Source: Synechocystis sp. PCC 6714
Lineage (GTDB): Bacteria; Cyanobacteriota; Cyanobacteriia; Cyanobacteriales; Microcystaceae
Direction: 5' to 3'
Length of the DNA stretch: 64,000 nucleotides
Assembly (NCBI RefSeq): GCF_000478825.2
Contig: NZ_CP007542.1
Location: 2,542,001 to 2,606,000 of the forward strand
This document shows positions 50,977 through 62,179 of the stretch, one piece after another. Each line of letters begins with the position of its first letter. Positions within the stretch are counted from its first letter, which is position 1. The notes under the pieces are model-generated. The model had not been told where the DNA came from and ran no database searches. It saw nothing but the letters and a program-made list of their open reading frames with translations. The translations under genes and the position numbers were made by a program.

Positions 50977-52173
50977 TTAGTTTGACAAAACTCGGTAAAC
51001 TTCTAGGGTTTTTCTGGCTGTATTATCCCAAGAAAAAATCTTACTTCTAGCTAAACTTTTTTGTCTTAATTGATTCTGCCAATCTGGATCACTAACTATT
51101 TTTTTCAATGCTAACGCCAATGCGTGGGTGTCCTGAGGATCTACCAAAACCCCATTATCCCCTACCACTTCCGGTAATGATCCACCATTGGAAGTGATTA
51201 TCGGTAGGCCAAAGTTCATGGCCTCCACCACCGGCAGACCAAAGCCTTCATAAAAAGATGGGTAAACGAAGGCTGTAGCTTGCTGATAAAACATCCCTAG
51301 CCATTGGTTGGAAACATAGGCTAAACGATGGATTTGATCACCATAGGGAGAATTGGCGATCGCCGTTAGGATTGGTTCATATTTCCAGCCCAACTGACCA
51401 ATCAATACTAATTGATGGGGAGCTTTGGTAGCTTTTTTAAATAGGTTGAAGGCGGAGATGAGACCAACGATGTTTTTACGGGGTTCTAAGGTGCTGACAA
51501 ACAAGAAATAGGGTAATTGGAAATTGTAGGGAATTCTAGCAGAAAGTGAATCATTACTTAGCTCAAATGCCAGCGGCGATGTTGTTGGGGATGGTGGCAA
51601 ACCTTGGTAACGGCTAGCTTGGGGTGTAACAAAAATTTTTTCTGGAGGAAATTGATAATATTCAATAATTTCTCTTTTTGTATTTTCAGCAAAGGTTAGA
51701 ATGCCATGGACAAAAGGTAAACAGCGTAAAATTCTTTGGTGATAGCGTTGGACAATGGGGGGGACAAATTGAGGAAACTTGAGAAAAGTTAAGTCATGGA
51801 TTGTCAACAAATTAATGCTCTGCTGACTAGGGAAAATATAGTGGTCTGTGCCATGGATCAAATTAGGTTGACCTAAACATTGTTCCAACAAATTTAAAAT
51901 AGGATTAGGAAAACTTGTTAGGCGATCGCTCAGGGTGACGGGCAGAGGTAAGCAAATACAGTGATCAAATTCAGATAAATAATTATTTTTCTGCCACCGT
52001 CCCCGCAACCAATCTTTGAACCCTGGTTGATAATAAATTTGTAGGGAAAACTGTCCTTGGAACTGTTGACTATACTGCAACTTATTTAAGGCCTGCAGCA
52101 GGCTGAGGTTATAAAAGCCAATGCCGCTTAATTGACCTCGTATCGCTGTGGCATCCACACAAACTTTTAGCAT
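50977..52173 (-). CDS. Glycosyltransferase family 4
   Basis: A 398-residue GT-B enzyme. The N-terminal acceptor domain has VDATAIRGQLSGIGFYN and the C-terminal donor domain has FVSTLEPRKNI, VLIGQLGW and the EX7E motif in YEGFGLPVVEAM. The ATG at 52173 follows a GTG at 52176. The gene is more AT-rich than its neighbours. The sugar donor and acceptor cannot be read; exopolysaccharide or cell-surface glycan is likely. Confidence 0.85.
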   Translation of the reverse strand: MLKVCVDATAIRGQLSGIGFYNLSLLQALNKLQYSQQFQGQFSLQIYYQPGFKDWLRGRWQKNNYLSEFDHCICLPLPVTLSDRLTSFPNPILNLLEQCLGQPNLIHGTDHYIFPSQQSINLLTIHDLTFLKFPQFVPPIVQRYHQRILRCLPFVHGILTFAENTKREIIEYYQFPPEKIFVTPQASRYQGLPPSPTTSPLAFELSNDSLSARIPYNFQLPYFLFVSTLEPRKNIVGLISAFNLFKKATKAPHQLVLIGQLGWKYEPILTAIANSPYGDQIHRLAYVSNQWLGMFYQQATAFVYPSFYEGFGLPVVEAMNFGLPIITSNGGSLPEVVGDNGVLVDPQDTHALALALKKIVSDPDWQNQLRQKSLARSKIFSWDNTARKTLEVYRVLSN

Positions 52174-52214
52174 CACTGATTAACTTTCCTGATTATTTGG
52201 TAATTGCCAAAACT

Positions 52215-53351
52215 TTAAGCAGGAGAATTTGTTAGGGGTAAAGTAAAGTAAATCTCCGCTCCTTGATCAACAGCAGTATTTAAGCCGATCTGGCCACCAT
52301 GGGCCGTAATAATTAACTTACAAACATATAATCCCAAACCCAATCCCAAAGGATTATTGTCCCGATCACCCCGTTGATAACGCTCAAAAATTCGCTGGGC
52401 CATGGCCGGATCAATACCAACTCCATTGTCCTTCACCCGACAAATTAAAACGTCCCCTGGAGCAGTAACGGTGATGGTAATTTCCAATGGCTCCGTTCGG
52501 GGTGGGGGGTTATATTTAAGGCTATTGGCCAATAAGTTTTCCAACACCCGCCAGATAAAGTTAGTATCCCCAGGAATTGGAGGTAAATTTTCCGCCAGGT
52601 TTAGGTTGAGCCTCACTTCTTGCTCCCTTAATCCCAGGGACCATTCTGCGGCAAAATCCTTCACCAGTGTGGCTAGATTCAGTTGTCGCAACACCAAGGG
52701 AACCCCCTGCTGTTCCCAATGTTGACTTTCCACCAAGGAGTTAATCAGAGCCAACTGCCGTTCACAACTACGGACCATTTGCTCCAAGGTTTGGCGGGGC
52801 AAACAAAGTTCTGTTTCCTCGGGATCGGCTCGTTTGAGACAATTGTTCAACACCATGGAAAGTCCCAACACTGGATTCCGCAGATCGTGGGACACCACCC
52901 GCAGGGAAATCTCCAGAGATTGTTCTGCCCGCCTCCGCTCTTGAATTTCTGCTTGGAGTTGATGCTTTTGTTGTTGCAGTAGCAATTGATGCTCAATGCG
53001 GGCCAATACTTCCTCCATCTGAAATGGCTTAGTGATGTAATCAGCTCCCCCCAGGTTAAAAGCTTTAACTTTATCCAACACATTATCCAAAGCGCTGATA
53101 AAAATAATGGGAATGTCCTGGGTACTGGGATTGGATTTTAACCGGGCACACATTTCATAGCCGTTCATCCTGGGCATATTCACGTCCAGCAAGATCAGGT
53201 CCGGTGGGCATTGTTCAATGCTTTTTAGGGCAAAACTAGCGTCTAATGCCTTGCGAATAAGATAACCATGGCCCGATAGAAGATTGGCCAATAGGCGCAC
53301 ATTATCGGGGGTGTCATCAACGATAAAAAGGGTTTTACGGACCTGGCCCAT
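52215..53351 (-). CDS. Response regulator-histidine kinase hybrid
   Basis: A 378-residue protein with an N-terminal receiver (LFIVDDTPDN, Asp in LILLDVNMPRM, Lys in YITKPFQMEEVLARIEHQ) followed by a coiled coil and a kinase core with His in VVSHDLRNPVLG, NLLANSLKYNPP, DNGVGIDP and GLGLGLYV. Receiver-first kinases are common in cyanobacteria and often relay signals from other kinases. ATG at 53351; the frame continues to 53417 without ATG. Next to another kinase, 94 bases away. Confidence 0.9.
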   Translation of the reverse strand: MGQVRKTLFIVDDTPDNVRLLANLLSGHGYLIRKALDASFALKSIEQCPPDLILLDVNMPRMNGYEMCARLKSNPSTQDIPIIFISALDNVLDKVKAFNLGGADYITKPFQMEEVLARIEHQLLLQQQKHQLQAEIQERRRAEQSLEISLRVVSHDLRNPVLGLSMVLNNCLKRADPEETELCLPRQTLEQMVRSCERQLALINSLVESQHWEQQGVPLVLRQLNLATLVKDFAAEWSLGLREQEVRLNLNLAENLPPIPGDTNFIWRVLENLLANSLKYNPPPRTEPLEITITVTAPGDVLICRVKDNGVGIDPAMAQRIFERYQRGDRDNNPLGLGLGLYVCKLIITAHGGQIGLNTAVDQGAEIYFTLPLTNSPA

Positions 53352-53445
53352 GGCGATCGCCTTCTGAAATTGACAGTGGAGAAAGGGTAAGGGTAAGCCT
53401 AGCCGGACGGCAAACACGGTTTTCAGCCAAGCTTCCCCAGTCCCA

Positions 53446-55440
53446 TCAACTAGGCTGGGTCAAAGGGATGGGATACCCAAGGCTGGATTCAAGGGCCAGG
53501 AAAATTTGCTCAAATCGGTATTCCCGGGCCCAGGTGGCCAAAAGTTGGGCTAGGGACGGCGGCAGGGTCGGCAGGGAGCCAATTAAGGTGATGAGGGCAT
53601 CCTCATTGCATTCTAGGGCGATCTTGGCCATCTGTTGTCGCCAGGGGCTGGGGGTCTCGGCCAATTGTTCCGCCAAAGAAGGAGCGGTGATGGCGGGAAA
53701 AGGCTTGGGAGGGGAGGCGATCGGTTTAGCCTGGGGAGGCAGGGCTATGGCTAGATGCTTGGCCAAGAGAGCAATTAATTTTTCTTGTCGAAAGGGTTTA
53801 CTCAAAAAGTCATCACAGCCAGCGGCTAGAATCTCGGCTCTTTCTTCTTCAAAGGCACTGGCGGTAAGGGCAATGATAATGGTGTGATGTCCCTGGGGGG
53901 TAGCCTTAATTTTCCGGGTGGCACTGCGACCATCTAGTACTGGCATTTGCATATCCATTAAAATTATCTGGGGTTGCCAGCTTTCCCAAAGGGCGATCGC
54001 CATAGCCCCGTTTTCCGCCTCTTGGACAATGAAACCCTGGGCTGTGAGCAATTGTCGCAGAAGTAAGCGACTTTCCTGGCGATCATCTACCACAAGAACT
54101 TTTTGATTATGTTGATTGAGGGGAGGCAGAATTAAGGTCGATGGCTCCAGATTAGTCTCGGGAGCGGGCACCATTTGTACCGGAATGGCAAAAAAGAAGG
54201 CACTGCCCTGATCAACTTTGCTCCGCACCTGAATTTCGCCCCCCATTAACTGAACAAACTTTTGGCTAATGGGTAACCCCAAGCCGTTACCTTGGGAAGA
54301 CTTTAGTCCCGTTTCTGTCTGGGCGAAGGGCACAAAGAGCTTATCCATTTCCTGGGGCGCAATGCCCGGGCCAGTGTCCGCCACCAAAAAATGCAGCCAA
54401 ACAGACATGCCTTCTTCCTTGTCGGGATGGGGAGTAGCACCGGTGAGACATTTAACTTTGAGGGTGACACCACCTTGGGCCGTAAATTTAATTGCGTTGG
54501 CCAATAGGTTAATCAACACCTGGCGCAACTTCCCCCCATCTGCCTTAATCCATTGGGGCACTTCTGGCGCTCTTTCCACCTGGATTAGCAGTTCTTTTTC
54601 CTGGGCCCGCAGTTGAAAAAGGGCTTGCAAGTTATCCAACAGACGGTGGCAATCAATGGCCTTCTCGTTCAAAGTGGTGCGCCCCGCCTCGATTTTGGAC
54701 ATTTCCAAAATATCGTTAATTAGTTCTAGTAAATGCTCACCACTACGGTTAATGATGTCTAGGGTGGGACGATGGGGGGCCAGATTAGGATCTCGGTACA
54801 ATAGTTGACTAAAACCGATGATGGCATTGAGGGGAGTCCGCAGTTCATGGCTAATGCTGGCTAAAAACTCCGTTTTGGCCCGGTTGGCCGCATCCGCCGC
54901 ATCCTTGGCTTTAGTTAATGTGGTCTCCGCTTGATGGCGGGCCTGGGCGATCGCCAAAAATTGTCCCACCAGCTTAGCTAGATTTAGTTCCTCAGCGTTC
55001 CAGGGATAATTATTGTGGATATGAACCAAGCTAATGTAGCCCAACACCTGGGCATCTTTGACCATGGGCACCACCAGAATGGTTTTAACCAGATCAAATT
55101 GGAGGGAAGCCCGATCCACTTTGGCTTCCGGTGGCATCTGCTCCACATCCTCCACCAAAACCCCGTCACTGTTCTGTAAATTAGCCCAGATCCAAGGGTA
55201 GGTGGAAACCGGTACCCTTTGAAAAGTTGACAACCGGGGGGCAATGCCCACCTCGCACCATTCTTCCGCCATACGCAAACAGTCCTGGGCGGGGTCGTGG
55301 TAAATCAAATGGGTCCTTTGACAACCGAATAATAGCCCCAACTGCTCTAGGGCAAACCCCACCGCAGTGGACCAGTCTTTTTCCAATAACGTTCTGGCAA
55401 TAGACCGCAGACAATCTTCCCGTTCCAACCGTTGCTCCAA
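53446..55440 (-). CDS. GAF-containing hybrid sensor kinase
   Basis: A 664-residue kinase. Order: GAF domain (about 15-170), coiled coil, HisKA with His198 in SISHELRTPLNAIIGF, ATPase with NLLANAIKFTAQGG, DTGPGIAP and GNGLGLPIS, then a receiver with Asp in IILMDMQMPVLDG and Lys in FLSKPFRQEK. The last 70 residues are an all-helical tail common in such cyanobacterial hybrids and have no His, so not an HPt domain. The start is TTG at 55440; no in-frame ATG lies upstream before a stop. It is divergent from atpB. Confidence 0.88.
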   Translation of the reverse strand: MEQRLEREDCLRSIARTLLEKDWSTAVGFALEQLGLLFGCQRTHLIYHDPAQDCLRMAEEWCEVGIAPRLSTFQRVPVSTYPWIWANLQNSDGVLVEDVEQMPPEAKVDRASLQFDLVKTILVVPMVKDAQVLGYISLVHIHNNYPWNAEELNLAKLVGQFLAIAQARHQAETTLTKAKDAADAANRAKTEFLASISHELRTPLNAIIGFSQLLYRDPNLAPHRPTLDIINRSGEHLLELINDILEMSKIEAGRTTLNEKAIDCHRLLDNLQALFQLRAQEKELLIQVERAPEVPQWIKADGGKLRQVLINLLANAIKFTAQGGVTLKVKCLTGATPHPDKEEGMSVWLHFLVADTGPGIAPQEMDKLFVPFAQTETGLKSSQGNGLGLPISQKFVQLMGGEIQVRSKVDQGSAFFFAIPVQMVPAPETNLEPSTLILPPLNQHNQKVLVVDDRQESRLLLRQLLTAQGFIVQEAENGAMAIALWESWQPQIILMDMQMPVLDGRSATRKIKATPQGHHTIIIALTASAFEEERAEILAAGCDDFLSKPFRQEKLIALLAKHLAIALPPQAKPIASPPKPFPAITAPSLAEQLAETPSPWRQQMAKIALECNEDALITLIGSLPTLPPSLAQLLATWAREYRFEQIFLALESSLGYPIPLTQPS

Positions 55441-55533
55441 AACTCCCCCCTGGCGATCGCCCCGTATCCTAGGATTTGACCCTTCCTGCCCGTTGGGGAC
55501 AGCCCCAAAGTGATACCCTTAAAGATGGCAAAT

Positions 55534-55563
55534 TTGACCAAAACTAAACAGTAATCCTGTAGT
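55534..55563 (+). promoter_or_regulatory. Candidate atpB promoter
   Basis: TTGACC at 55534-55539, an 18-base spacer and TGTAGT at 55558-55563. The implied start, about 55570, gives a leader of about 25 bases. The -10 box matches TATAAT at 4 of 6 positions. Confidence 0.35.
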
Positions 55564-55585
55564 CTAACTATAAACAAATTCCTAG

Positions 55586-57046
<1,461 letters not shown>

Positions 57047-57193
57047 GTTAATGGCCTGGGGTCTAAGTTAGGGAATAGTTAGGGGGAATAACAGTGGTTC
57101 TCTAGGATGACCATCGTTTAGTGTCCCCCCTTTCCCTCACAGGCGATCGCCAGTTGTTTGCATAGAAACGCTATCAAAGGGAAATTCCTAAAA

Positions 57194-57604
57194 ATGACGT
57201 TAACAGTACGGGTAATCACACCGGATAAAGTGGTTTGGGACGAAGAAGTGCAGGAACTCATTCTCCCCAGCACCACCGGTCAACTGGGTATCCTCAGTAA
57301 CCACGCTCCCCTGCTCACCGCTTTGGAAATTGGGGTGATGCGGGTGCGCCCCGGTAAAGACTGGCAGAATATTGCTGTCATGGGGGGCTTTGCCGAGATA
57401 GAAAATAATGAAGTCAAGGTATTGGTCAACGGAGCTGAATTGGGCACCAACATTGATGCTGAATCAGCCCGCCAAGCCTATGCCGAAGCCCAAGGGGCCT
57501 TGGAAGAAGCCAACCGGGGGGAAGATAAACCTAGTCAACTCAAGGCTTCCAATAACTATAAAAAGGCCCGGGCCCGGCTCCAGGCAGCCGGCGGTGCAGT
57601 CTAG
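57194..57604 (+). CDS. atpC: ATP synthase F1 epsilon subunit
   Basis: Rotor subunit and inhibitor of F1, 136 residues (called atpE in cyanobacterial and plastid naming). The beta-sandwich has [41 protein letters not shown] and [21 protein letters not shown] two-helix C-terminal hairpin follows ([16 protein letters not shown]). ATG at 57194 is preferred over a frame extension to 57158. It lies 147 bases after atpB. Confidence 0.97.
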   Translation: MTLTVRVITPDKVVWDEEVQELILPSTTGQLGILSNHAPLLTALEIGVMRVRPGKDWQNIAVMGGFAEIENNEVKVLVNGAELGTNIDAESARQAYAEAQGALEEANRGEDKPSQLKASNNYKKARARLQAAGGAV

Positions 57605-57627
57605 CCATTGCCGTTGTCGGTTAATCA

Positions 57628-57646
57628 TTGGTGAAACCAACTTTTT
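57628..57646 (+). terminator. Possible terminator after atpC
   Basis: TTGGT and ACCAA pair over GAA and are followed by CTTTTT. The stem is only 5 bp, so the terminator is weak. Confidence 0.4.
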
Positions 57647-57784
57647 GAACCAAGGTCTTCCCCGTGTTGAGTCATTGTTAACATAGGGAGGGCTTTTGTT
57701 TTGGCCACAAATTTTTGCTTCCCCCAGTTTTACCCCACGTCCTATCACTGGGGACTGTAAAAACCCGATCGCCGTCAATATTTC

Positions 57785-59302
57785 ATGAAAAATTTGTCTA
57801 GAATCCCTAAAGCCCTATTTTCTGGCCCCAATGCCCGGCAACGGTTTGCTCTGCTGGCGGCCCTGGTGATGGCGATCGCCGTTTTTAGCAATGTTTATCT
57901 CAATCCTGCCATTGCTAGGGATCTGGGAGGCCAACCCAAAACCCATGACCAATTAACTTTTCCACCTTTACCGGAAATCACCCTGCCGGACTACGAACGC
58001 TATACCTTGCCCAATGGTTTGGTGGTTTATCTGATGCCTGACCGGAGACTGCCCCTGGTGTCTGGCTCCGTGGTGATGCGGGTAGGCTCCCGTTGGGAAC
58101 CGGCGGATCAGGTGGGCTTAGCCCAGTTAACTGGGACAACCATGCGCCTGGGAGGGACAGAAAAATATCCCCCAGGGGAACTTAACACTCTGTTGGAGCA
58201 AAAGGCCGCCGCCATCGAAACCAGTATTGGCACCGCTTCCGGTTCCGCCAGCTTTTCTGCCCTGAGTAAGGATTTTGACCAGGTATTTGATCTGTTTGCC
58301 CAGGTAGTTCAAAACCCAGCCTTTGATGAAGCCCAAATTAGCTTGGCTAAGAACCAAATTCGAGGCGGCATTGCCCGTCGTAACGATGATCCAGGGGATA
58401 TTGCCAGTCGGGAATTTATCAAAATGCTCTACGGCCCCACCAGTCCCTACGCCCGGACAGTGGAGTACCAAACTTTAGCCAATATTGACCGCCAGGATAT
58501 TGTCGATTTTCATCGGCGCTACATCCGTCCTGACCAAATGATTTTGGGCATTGTCGGAGACTTTAACGGCGAAACCATTAAGCAGACCATTGCGGAAAGG
58601 TTTGGTAATTGGCAGGTGTCGGGCACTGCGCCCCAATTAACGCCGCCGGACGCTAGCCAAGTTAATGACAGTGAAGTTTTTTTGGTGGATTTACCCCACG
58701 TTACCCAGAGCAACGTTCTACTGGGACAAATTGGCGGCATGGTGGACAGCCCTGACTATGCTTCTCTATCGGTGATGAATGGGGTTTTAGGGGGCTTTGC
58801 CGGACGGTTATTTAACAATATCCGTTCCCAACAGGGCTTAGCCTATAGCGTTTCCGGTAGTTGGCAGGCCCGCTATGACTACCCGGGTTATTTTCTGGCC
58901 GGCGGCCCCACCCGTACGGAAACCACAGTGCAATTTCTCCAATCTTTACTAGAGGAATTTGAGCAGCTACGGACTACAGAAGTGACTCCGACGGAATTAG
59001 CCTATGCCAAGGACTCGATTTTGAATTCCTTTGTGTTTAACTTTGAACAACCAGGGCAAACCCTTTCCCGTCTGATGACCTATGAGTATTATGGGTATCC
59101 GGAGGATTTTATTTTCACCTACCAACAGGCTGTTATGGATACTACGGTGGAGGATGTGCAACGGGTGGCGGCTAAGTATCTTCGCCCGGAACAGATGATT
59201 GCGGTCATTGTGGGGCAAGGTGATGGCCTTAGGCCAAAACTAGAGGCCCTAAATCGCCGAGTGGAAGTTTTGGACATTGCTATTCCTGAAGCCAATAGTT
59301 AA
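57785..59302 (+). CDS. M16-family protein without zinc motif (non-catalytic partner)
   Basis: A 505-residue exported protein. A signal peptide (LLAALVMAIAVFSNVYLNPA) is followed by two M16 domains. In the first, the HxxEH zinc motif is absent: the position reads VGLAQLTGTTMRLGG. The second keeps the Arg-Tyr pair (NNIRSQQGLAYSVSGSW) that completes the site of a catalytic partner in M16B pairs. So it probably acts as the non-catalytic half of a heterodimeric periplasmic protease. No HxxEH partner is in the window. It ends 7 bases before the next gene. Confidence 0.88.
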   Translation: MKNLSRIPKALFSGPNARQRFALLAALVMAIAVFSNVYLNPAIARDLGGQPKTHDQLTFPPLPEITLPDYERYTLPNGLVVYLMPDRRLPLVSGSVVMRVGSRWEPADQVGLAQLTGTTMRLGGTEKYPPGELNTLLEQKAAAIETSIGTASGSASFSALSKDFDQVFDLFAQVVQNPAFDEAQISLAKNQIRGGIARRNDDPGDIASREFIKMLYGPTSPYARTVEYQTLANIDRQDIVDFHRRYIRPDQMILGIVGDFNGETIKQTIAERFGNWQVSGTAPQLTPPDASQVNDSEVFLVDLPHVTQSNVLLGQIGGMVDSPDYASLSVMNGVLGGFAGRLFNNIRSQQGLAYSVSGSWQARYDYPGYFLAGGPTRTETTVQFLQSLLEEFEQLRTTEVTPTELAYAKDSILNSFVFNFEQPGQTLSRLMTYEYYGYPEDFIFTYQQAVMDTTVEDVQRVAAKYLRPEQMIAVIVGQGDGLRPKLEALNRRVEVLDIAIPEANS

Positions 59303-59309
59303 TAGGGCT

Positions 59310-60488
59310 ATGGCTGGCGTTGGCAAAAAAACAGGGGTGGTGGTCACAGGCATTGGTTTACGTACTGGCCTAGGCGATCGCCAAGAAACCTGGCAGCAAT
59401 TATTACAGGGCCAAACGGCCATCAAGCTGGAACAACCTTTTCTTAATTTGCCACTGTTACCCCTTGCTCTACTGGGGAATTGCCCTTGGGACCTGGAGCA
59501 ATTGATGCCGGATTTAGTCCGGGCAGCCCTTAACGATGCCCAGCTTAATTGCAGCACCAAAACCTGGGGAGTGGCGATTGGTTCTAGTCGGGCGAGCCAA
59601 GGCCATTGGGAAGATTGGGTAAGCAGTAATGCCCACCCTTCAGCACCGCCCAATTTTTCCCCCGTTGATTGGTGGCAAACTCTTCCGGATCAAGCCGCCC
59701 GTTTAGCGGCCCAACTTTTGCCAGAAGTGGAGGTGATGCAGTCTCCCATGGCCGCCTGTGCTACGGGGCTGTGGGCGATCGCCAAAGGGGTGGATCTCAT
59801 CAGGGAAGGTTATTGTCAAAGGGTTTTAGCTGGAGCTGTGGAGGCCCCCATTACGCCCTTGACCCTAGCGGGTTTTAGTAGAATGGCCACGTTGGCCCGG
59901 GATGGTTGTTATCCCTTTGATCGCCAACGGCAAGGTTTAGTGTTGGGGGAAGGGGGAGCCCTGTTGGTGCTGGAAACCCAGGAATTAGCCCAAAGCAGAA
60001 AGGCGAGAATTTACGGCGAAATTTTGGGTTGGGGTTTTAGTTGTGATGCTCTCCACCGCAGTACCCCCGCCTTTGATAACCGTAGTGCCCAAAAAGCTGT
60101 GGAGCATTGCCTTGCCCGCAGTGGTTTAACCCCAGAGCACATTGACTTAATCCATCCCCACGGCACCGGCACCTCCTTTAATGACCGACGGGAAGCCGCT
60201 TTAATCCAAACTCTTTTTCCTCAAAATCCCTCCATTACTTCCAGCAAAGGTGCCACTGGCCATACCCTAGGGGCCTCAGGGGCGATCGCCGTAGCTTTAA
60301 CTTTATTAAGCCTTCATCAGCAAAAATTGCCTCCCTGTGTTGGTTTGACAGAACCGGAATTTCCTCTAAACTTTGTCGGCGTTGAATCAGCTCAGCAAGC
60401 AACTAACCCTTTAAGCTATGGTCTCTGTCTCAGTTTTGGCTTTGGCGGTCAGAATGGGGCGATCGCCGTGGGCAATGGCATCGAATGA
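59310..60488 (+). CDS. fabF: Beta-ketoacyl-ACP synthase II type (FabF-like)
   Basis: Condensing enzyme of 392 residues. The nucleophile Cys is in MAACATGLWAIA, with active-site His in HGTGTSFNDRREA and GATGHTLGASGAIAVAL. The GFGGQNGA C-terminal motif is present. It elongates acyl chains or may act as a specialised KAS, because sequence around the Cys is less conserved than in housekeeping FabF. ATG at 59310, 7 bases after the M16 gene, so they share an mRNA. Confidence 0.88.
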   Translation: MAGVGKKTGVVVTGIGLRTGLGDRQETWQQLLQGQTAIKLEQPFLNLPLLPLALLGNCPWDLEQLMPDLVRAALNDAQLNCSTKTWGVAIGSSRASQGHWEDWVSSNAHPSAPPNFSPVDWWQTLPDQAARLAAQLLPEVEVMQSPMAACATGLWAIAKGVDLIREGYCQRVLAGAVEAPITPLTLAGFSRMATLARDGCYPFDRQRQGLVLGEGGALLVLETQELAQSRKARIYGEILGWGFSCDALHRSTPAFDNRSAQKAVEHCLARSGLTPEHIDLIHPHGTGTSFNDRREAALIQTLFPQNPSITSSKGATGHTLGASGAIAVALTLLSLHQQKLPPCVGLTEPEFPLNFVGVESAQQATNPLSYGLCLSFGFGGQNGAIAVGNGIE

Positions 60489-60515
60489 ATAAAATGAGCC
60501 AGGAGTCAAGCCTCG

Positions 60516-60544
60516 TTGACAAAAATTAACATTATGTTTACTAT
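60516..60544 (+). promoter_or_regulatory. psrR1 promoter with HLR1 repeat
   Basis: -35 TTGACA (60516-60521), 17-base spacer, -10 TACTAT (60539-60544). Overlapping the -35, TTGACAAA and TTAACATT form a direct repeat with a 10-base period (60516-60533). Each half has one mismatch to the HLR1 (RpaB) half-site. RpaB at the -35 would repress in low light, with release in high light. Confidence 0.75.
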
Positions 60545-60550
60545 GAAGTG

Positions 60551-60681
60551 GATAAGGTTATAGAAACCCAACAGACTTCCTTTGCAAGAACTATTAAGGG
60601 CGCAAGTTTTAGGGGTTTCGGTACCTTCCATTGACATTGAGTTCTCCTAGATATGCCCTCGGTTATGCCGGGGTATTTTTT
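60551..60681 (+). ncRNA. psrR1: High-light small regulatory RNA PsrR1 (SyR1)
   Basis: Transcript predicted from a start 7 bases after the -10 box to the end of the terminator, 131 bases, which matches the length I recall for PsrR1 of PCC 6803, known to lie between the fabF-type gene and hoxH. PsrR1 is induced by high light and represses photosystem I and phycobilisome mRNAs by base pairing near their start codons. The central sequence UUCCUUUGCAAGAACU fits an unpaired seed. Assignment uses position, promoter and terminator, not a search. Confidence 0.8.
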
Positions 60682-60682
60682 T
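60651..60682 (+). terminator. Rho-independent terminator of psrR1
   Basis: ATGCCCTCGG pairs with CCGGGGTAT (nine pairs, one bulged C, two G-U) over TTATG and is followed by seven T residues at 60676-60682. Confidence 0.85.
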
Positions 60683-60702
60683 GTCCATCTGACTATTGTT
60701 GT

Positions 60703-62127
60703 TTAATCCCGCTGGATGGACTTAATTACTTCCCCCTGGGTATTCACTAAATCGATCAGCAATGGCATTTGTCCCGCCGCATGGGTGGAGCAACTGAGAC
60801 AGGGATCGTAACAACGAATGCCCGCTTCTACCCGGTTTAAAAAGCCTTCCTGCACATTGTTATTACGGATGTAATATTTAGCAATCTGGGCCACGGTTTT
60901 ATTCATGGCTAGGTTATTGTTGCCAGTGGCAATGATCAGGTTAACTTTTTCAATTAAGCCATCTTTATCTACTTTGTAATGGTGGAATAAGGTGCCCCGG
61001 GGTGCTTCACTCACCCCCACCGCTTCAGTACAATTGATTTCCGCCCTGGCCCGGCAATTTTTCGAGAGAATATCCCCATCATCCATCAATAATTCAATGG
61101 CTTCTAAGCAGGCCAAAATTTCCACTAAGCGGGCGTAATGGTAGAAGAAGGAAGATGTAGCCACACCGCCAGCCCGTTGTCGATACTCGTCCAATTCTCG
61201 ATCTGCTTCGGCGGTGCCAATGTAATGGCAAACATTGAGACGAGCTAAGGGCCCCACCCGATAAATGCCATCGGGATAGCCCAGGGGTTTGTAGTAGGGA
61301 AATTTTAAATAGGACCATTTTTCCACCGATTCCCCAATAAAATCAGCGTAATTATCTTCACTGAGATTATCGGCCACAATATTGCCTTCACTGTCCGTAA
61401 ACCGCAAATGGCCACCATAATGTTCCCATTCATTGTTTTTGCCCACTAAGCCCATAAATAGAGAAGGAAATTTACCAAATTCTGCCACTTCTGTTTCAAA
61501 ACGATCCAACAGATCTTTAAACAAATTTAAAGCTAGATAAATGGTTTGTTTTGCCTCTGGTAAACGATCCACAATCCACTGTCTTCCCTCTTCTGACAAC
61601 GGCGATCGGACTCCCCCCGGCACTGACCAAGCAGAGTGAATTTTCTTAGCGCCTAAAAGTTCAATTACCGTTTGGCCAAATTGCCGTAAACGGATACCAG
61701 CCCTAGCTAAATCAGGGTCGGAGGCGATTAGTCCAAAAACATTGCGGGTGGCGGGGTCACTATCCCAACCCAACAAAAAGTCAGGACTACTGAGATGGAA
61801 AAAACTCAGGGCATGGGATTGGGTGATTTGTCCTAAATTCATCAAGCGCCGTAGTTTTTCGCCGGCCGGAGGGATTTGCACTGCTAACAATTTATCTCCG
61901 GTTTTAGCAGCACAGAGAAGATGACTGACGGGACAAATGCCACAAATACGGGCGGTAATACCGGCCATTTCCCACATGGGGCGGCCTTCACAGAATTTTT
62001 CAAAACCCCGATACTCCACCACATGGAAGCGGACGTCGTCCACATTTCCCTGATCGTTGAGAAAAATAGAAATTTTGGCGTGGCCTTCAATGCGGGTGAC
62101 GGGATCAATAACAATGGTTTTAGACAT
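60703..62127 (-). CDS. hoxH: Bidirectional NiFe-hydrogenase large subunit
   Basis: Large subunit carrying the Ni-Fe active site, 474 residues. The first ligand motif is [12 protein letters not shown] and the last is DPCLSCSTH. The C-terminal extension after DPCLSCSTH (about 25 residues, AAGQMPLL to SIQRD) is removed by the HoxW endopeptidase on maturation. ATG at 62127. The HoxEFUYH enzyme exchanges electrons between hydrogen and NAD(P)/ferredoxin. Here hoxH is split from hoxY by a toxin-antitoxin pair. Confidence 0.98.
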   Translation of the reverse strand: MSKTIVIDPVTRIEGHAKISIFLNDQGNVDDVRFHVVEYRGFEKFCEGRPMWEMAGITARICGICPVSHLLCAAKTGDKLLAVQIPPAGEKLRRLMNLGQITQSHALSFFHLSSPDFLLGWDSDPATRNVFGLIASDPDLARAGIRLRQFGQTVIELLGAKKIHSAWSVPGGVRSPLSEEGRQWIVDRLPEAKQTIYLALNLFKDLLDRFETEVAEFGKFPSLFMGLVGKNNEWEHYGGHLRFTDSEGNIVADNLSEDNYADFIGESVEKWSYLKFPYYKPLGYPDGIYRVGPLARLNVCHYIGTAEADRELDEYRQRAGGVATSSFFYHYARLVEILACLEAIELLMDDGDILSKNCRARAEINCTEAVGVSEAPRGTLFHHYKVDKDGLIEKVNLIIATGNNNLAMNKTVAQIAKYYIRNNNVQEGFLNRVEAGIRCYDPCLSCSTHAAGQMPLLIDLVNTQGEVIKSIQRD

Positions 62128-62179
62128 GATAGCAAGCCAAATAATGTAATAATTTTTCTGACAAAATAATTGAATAAAA

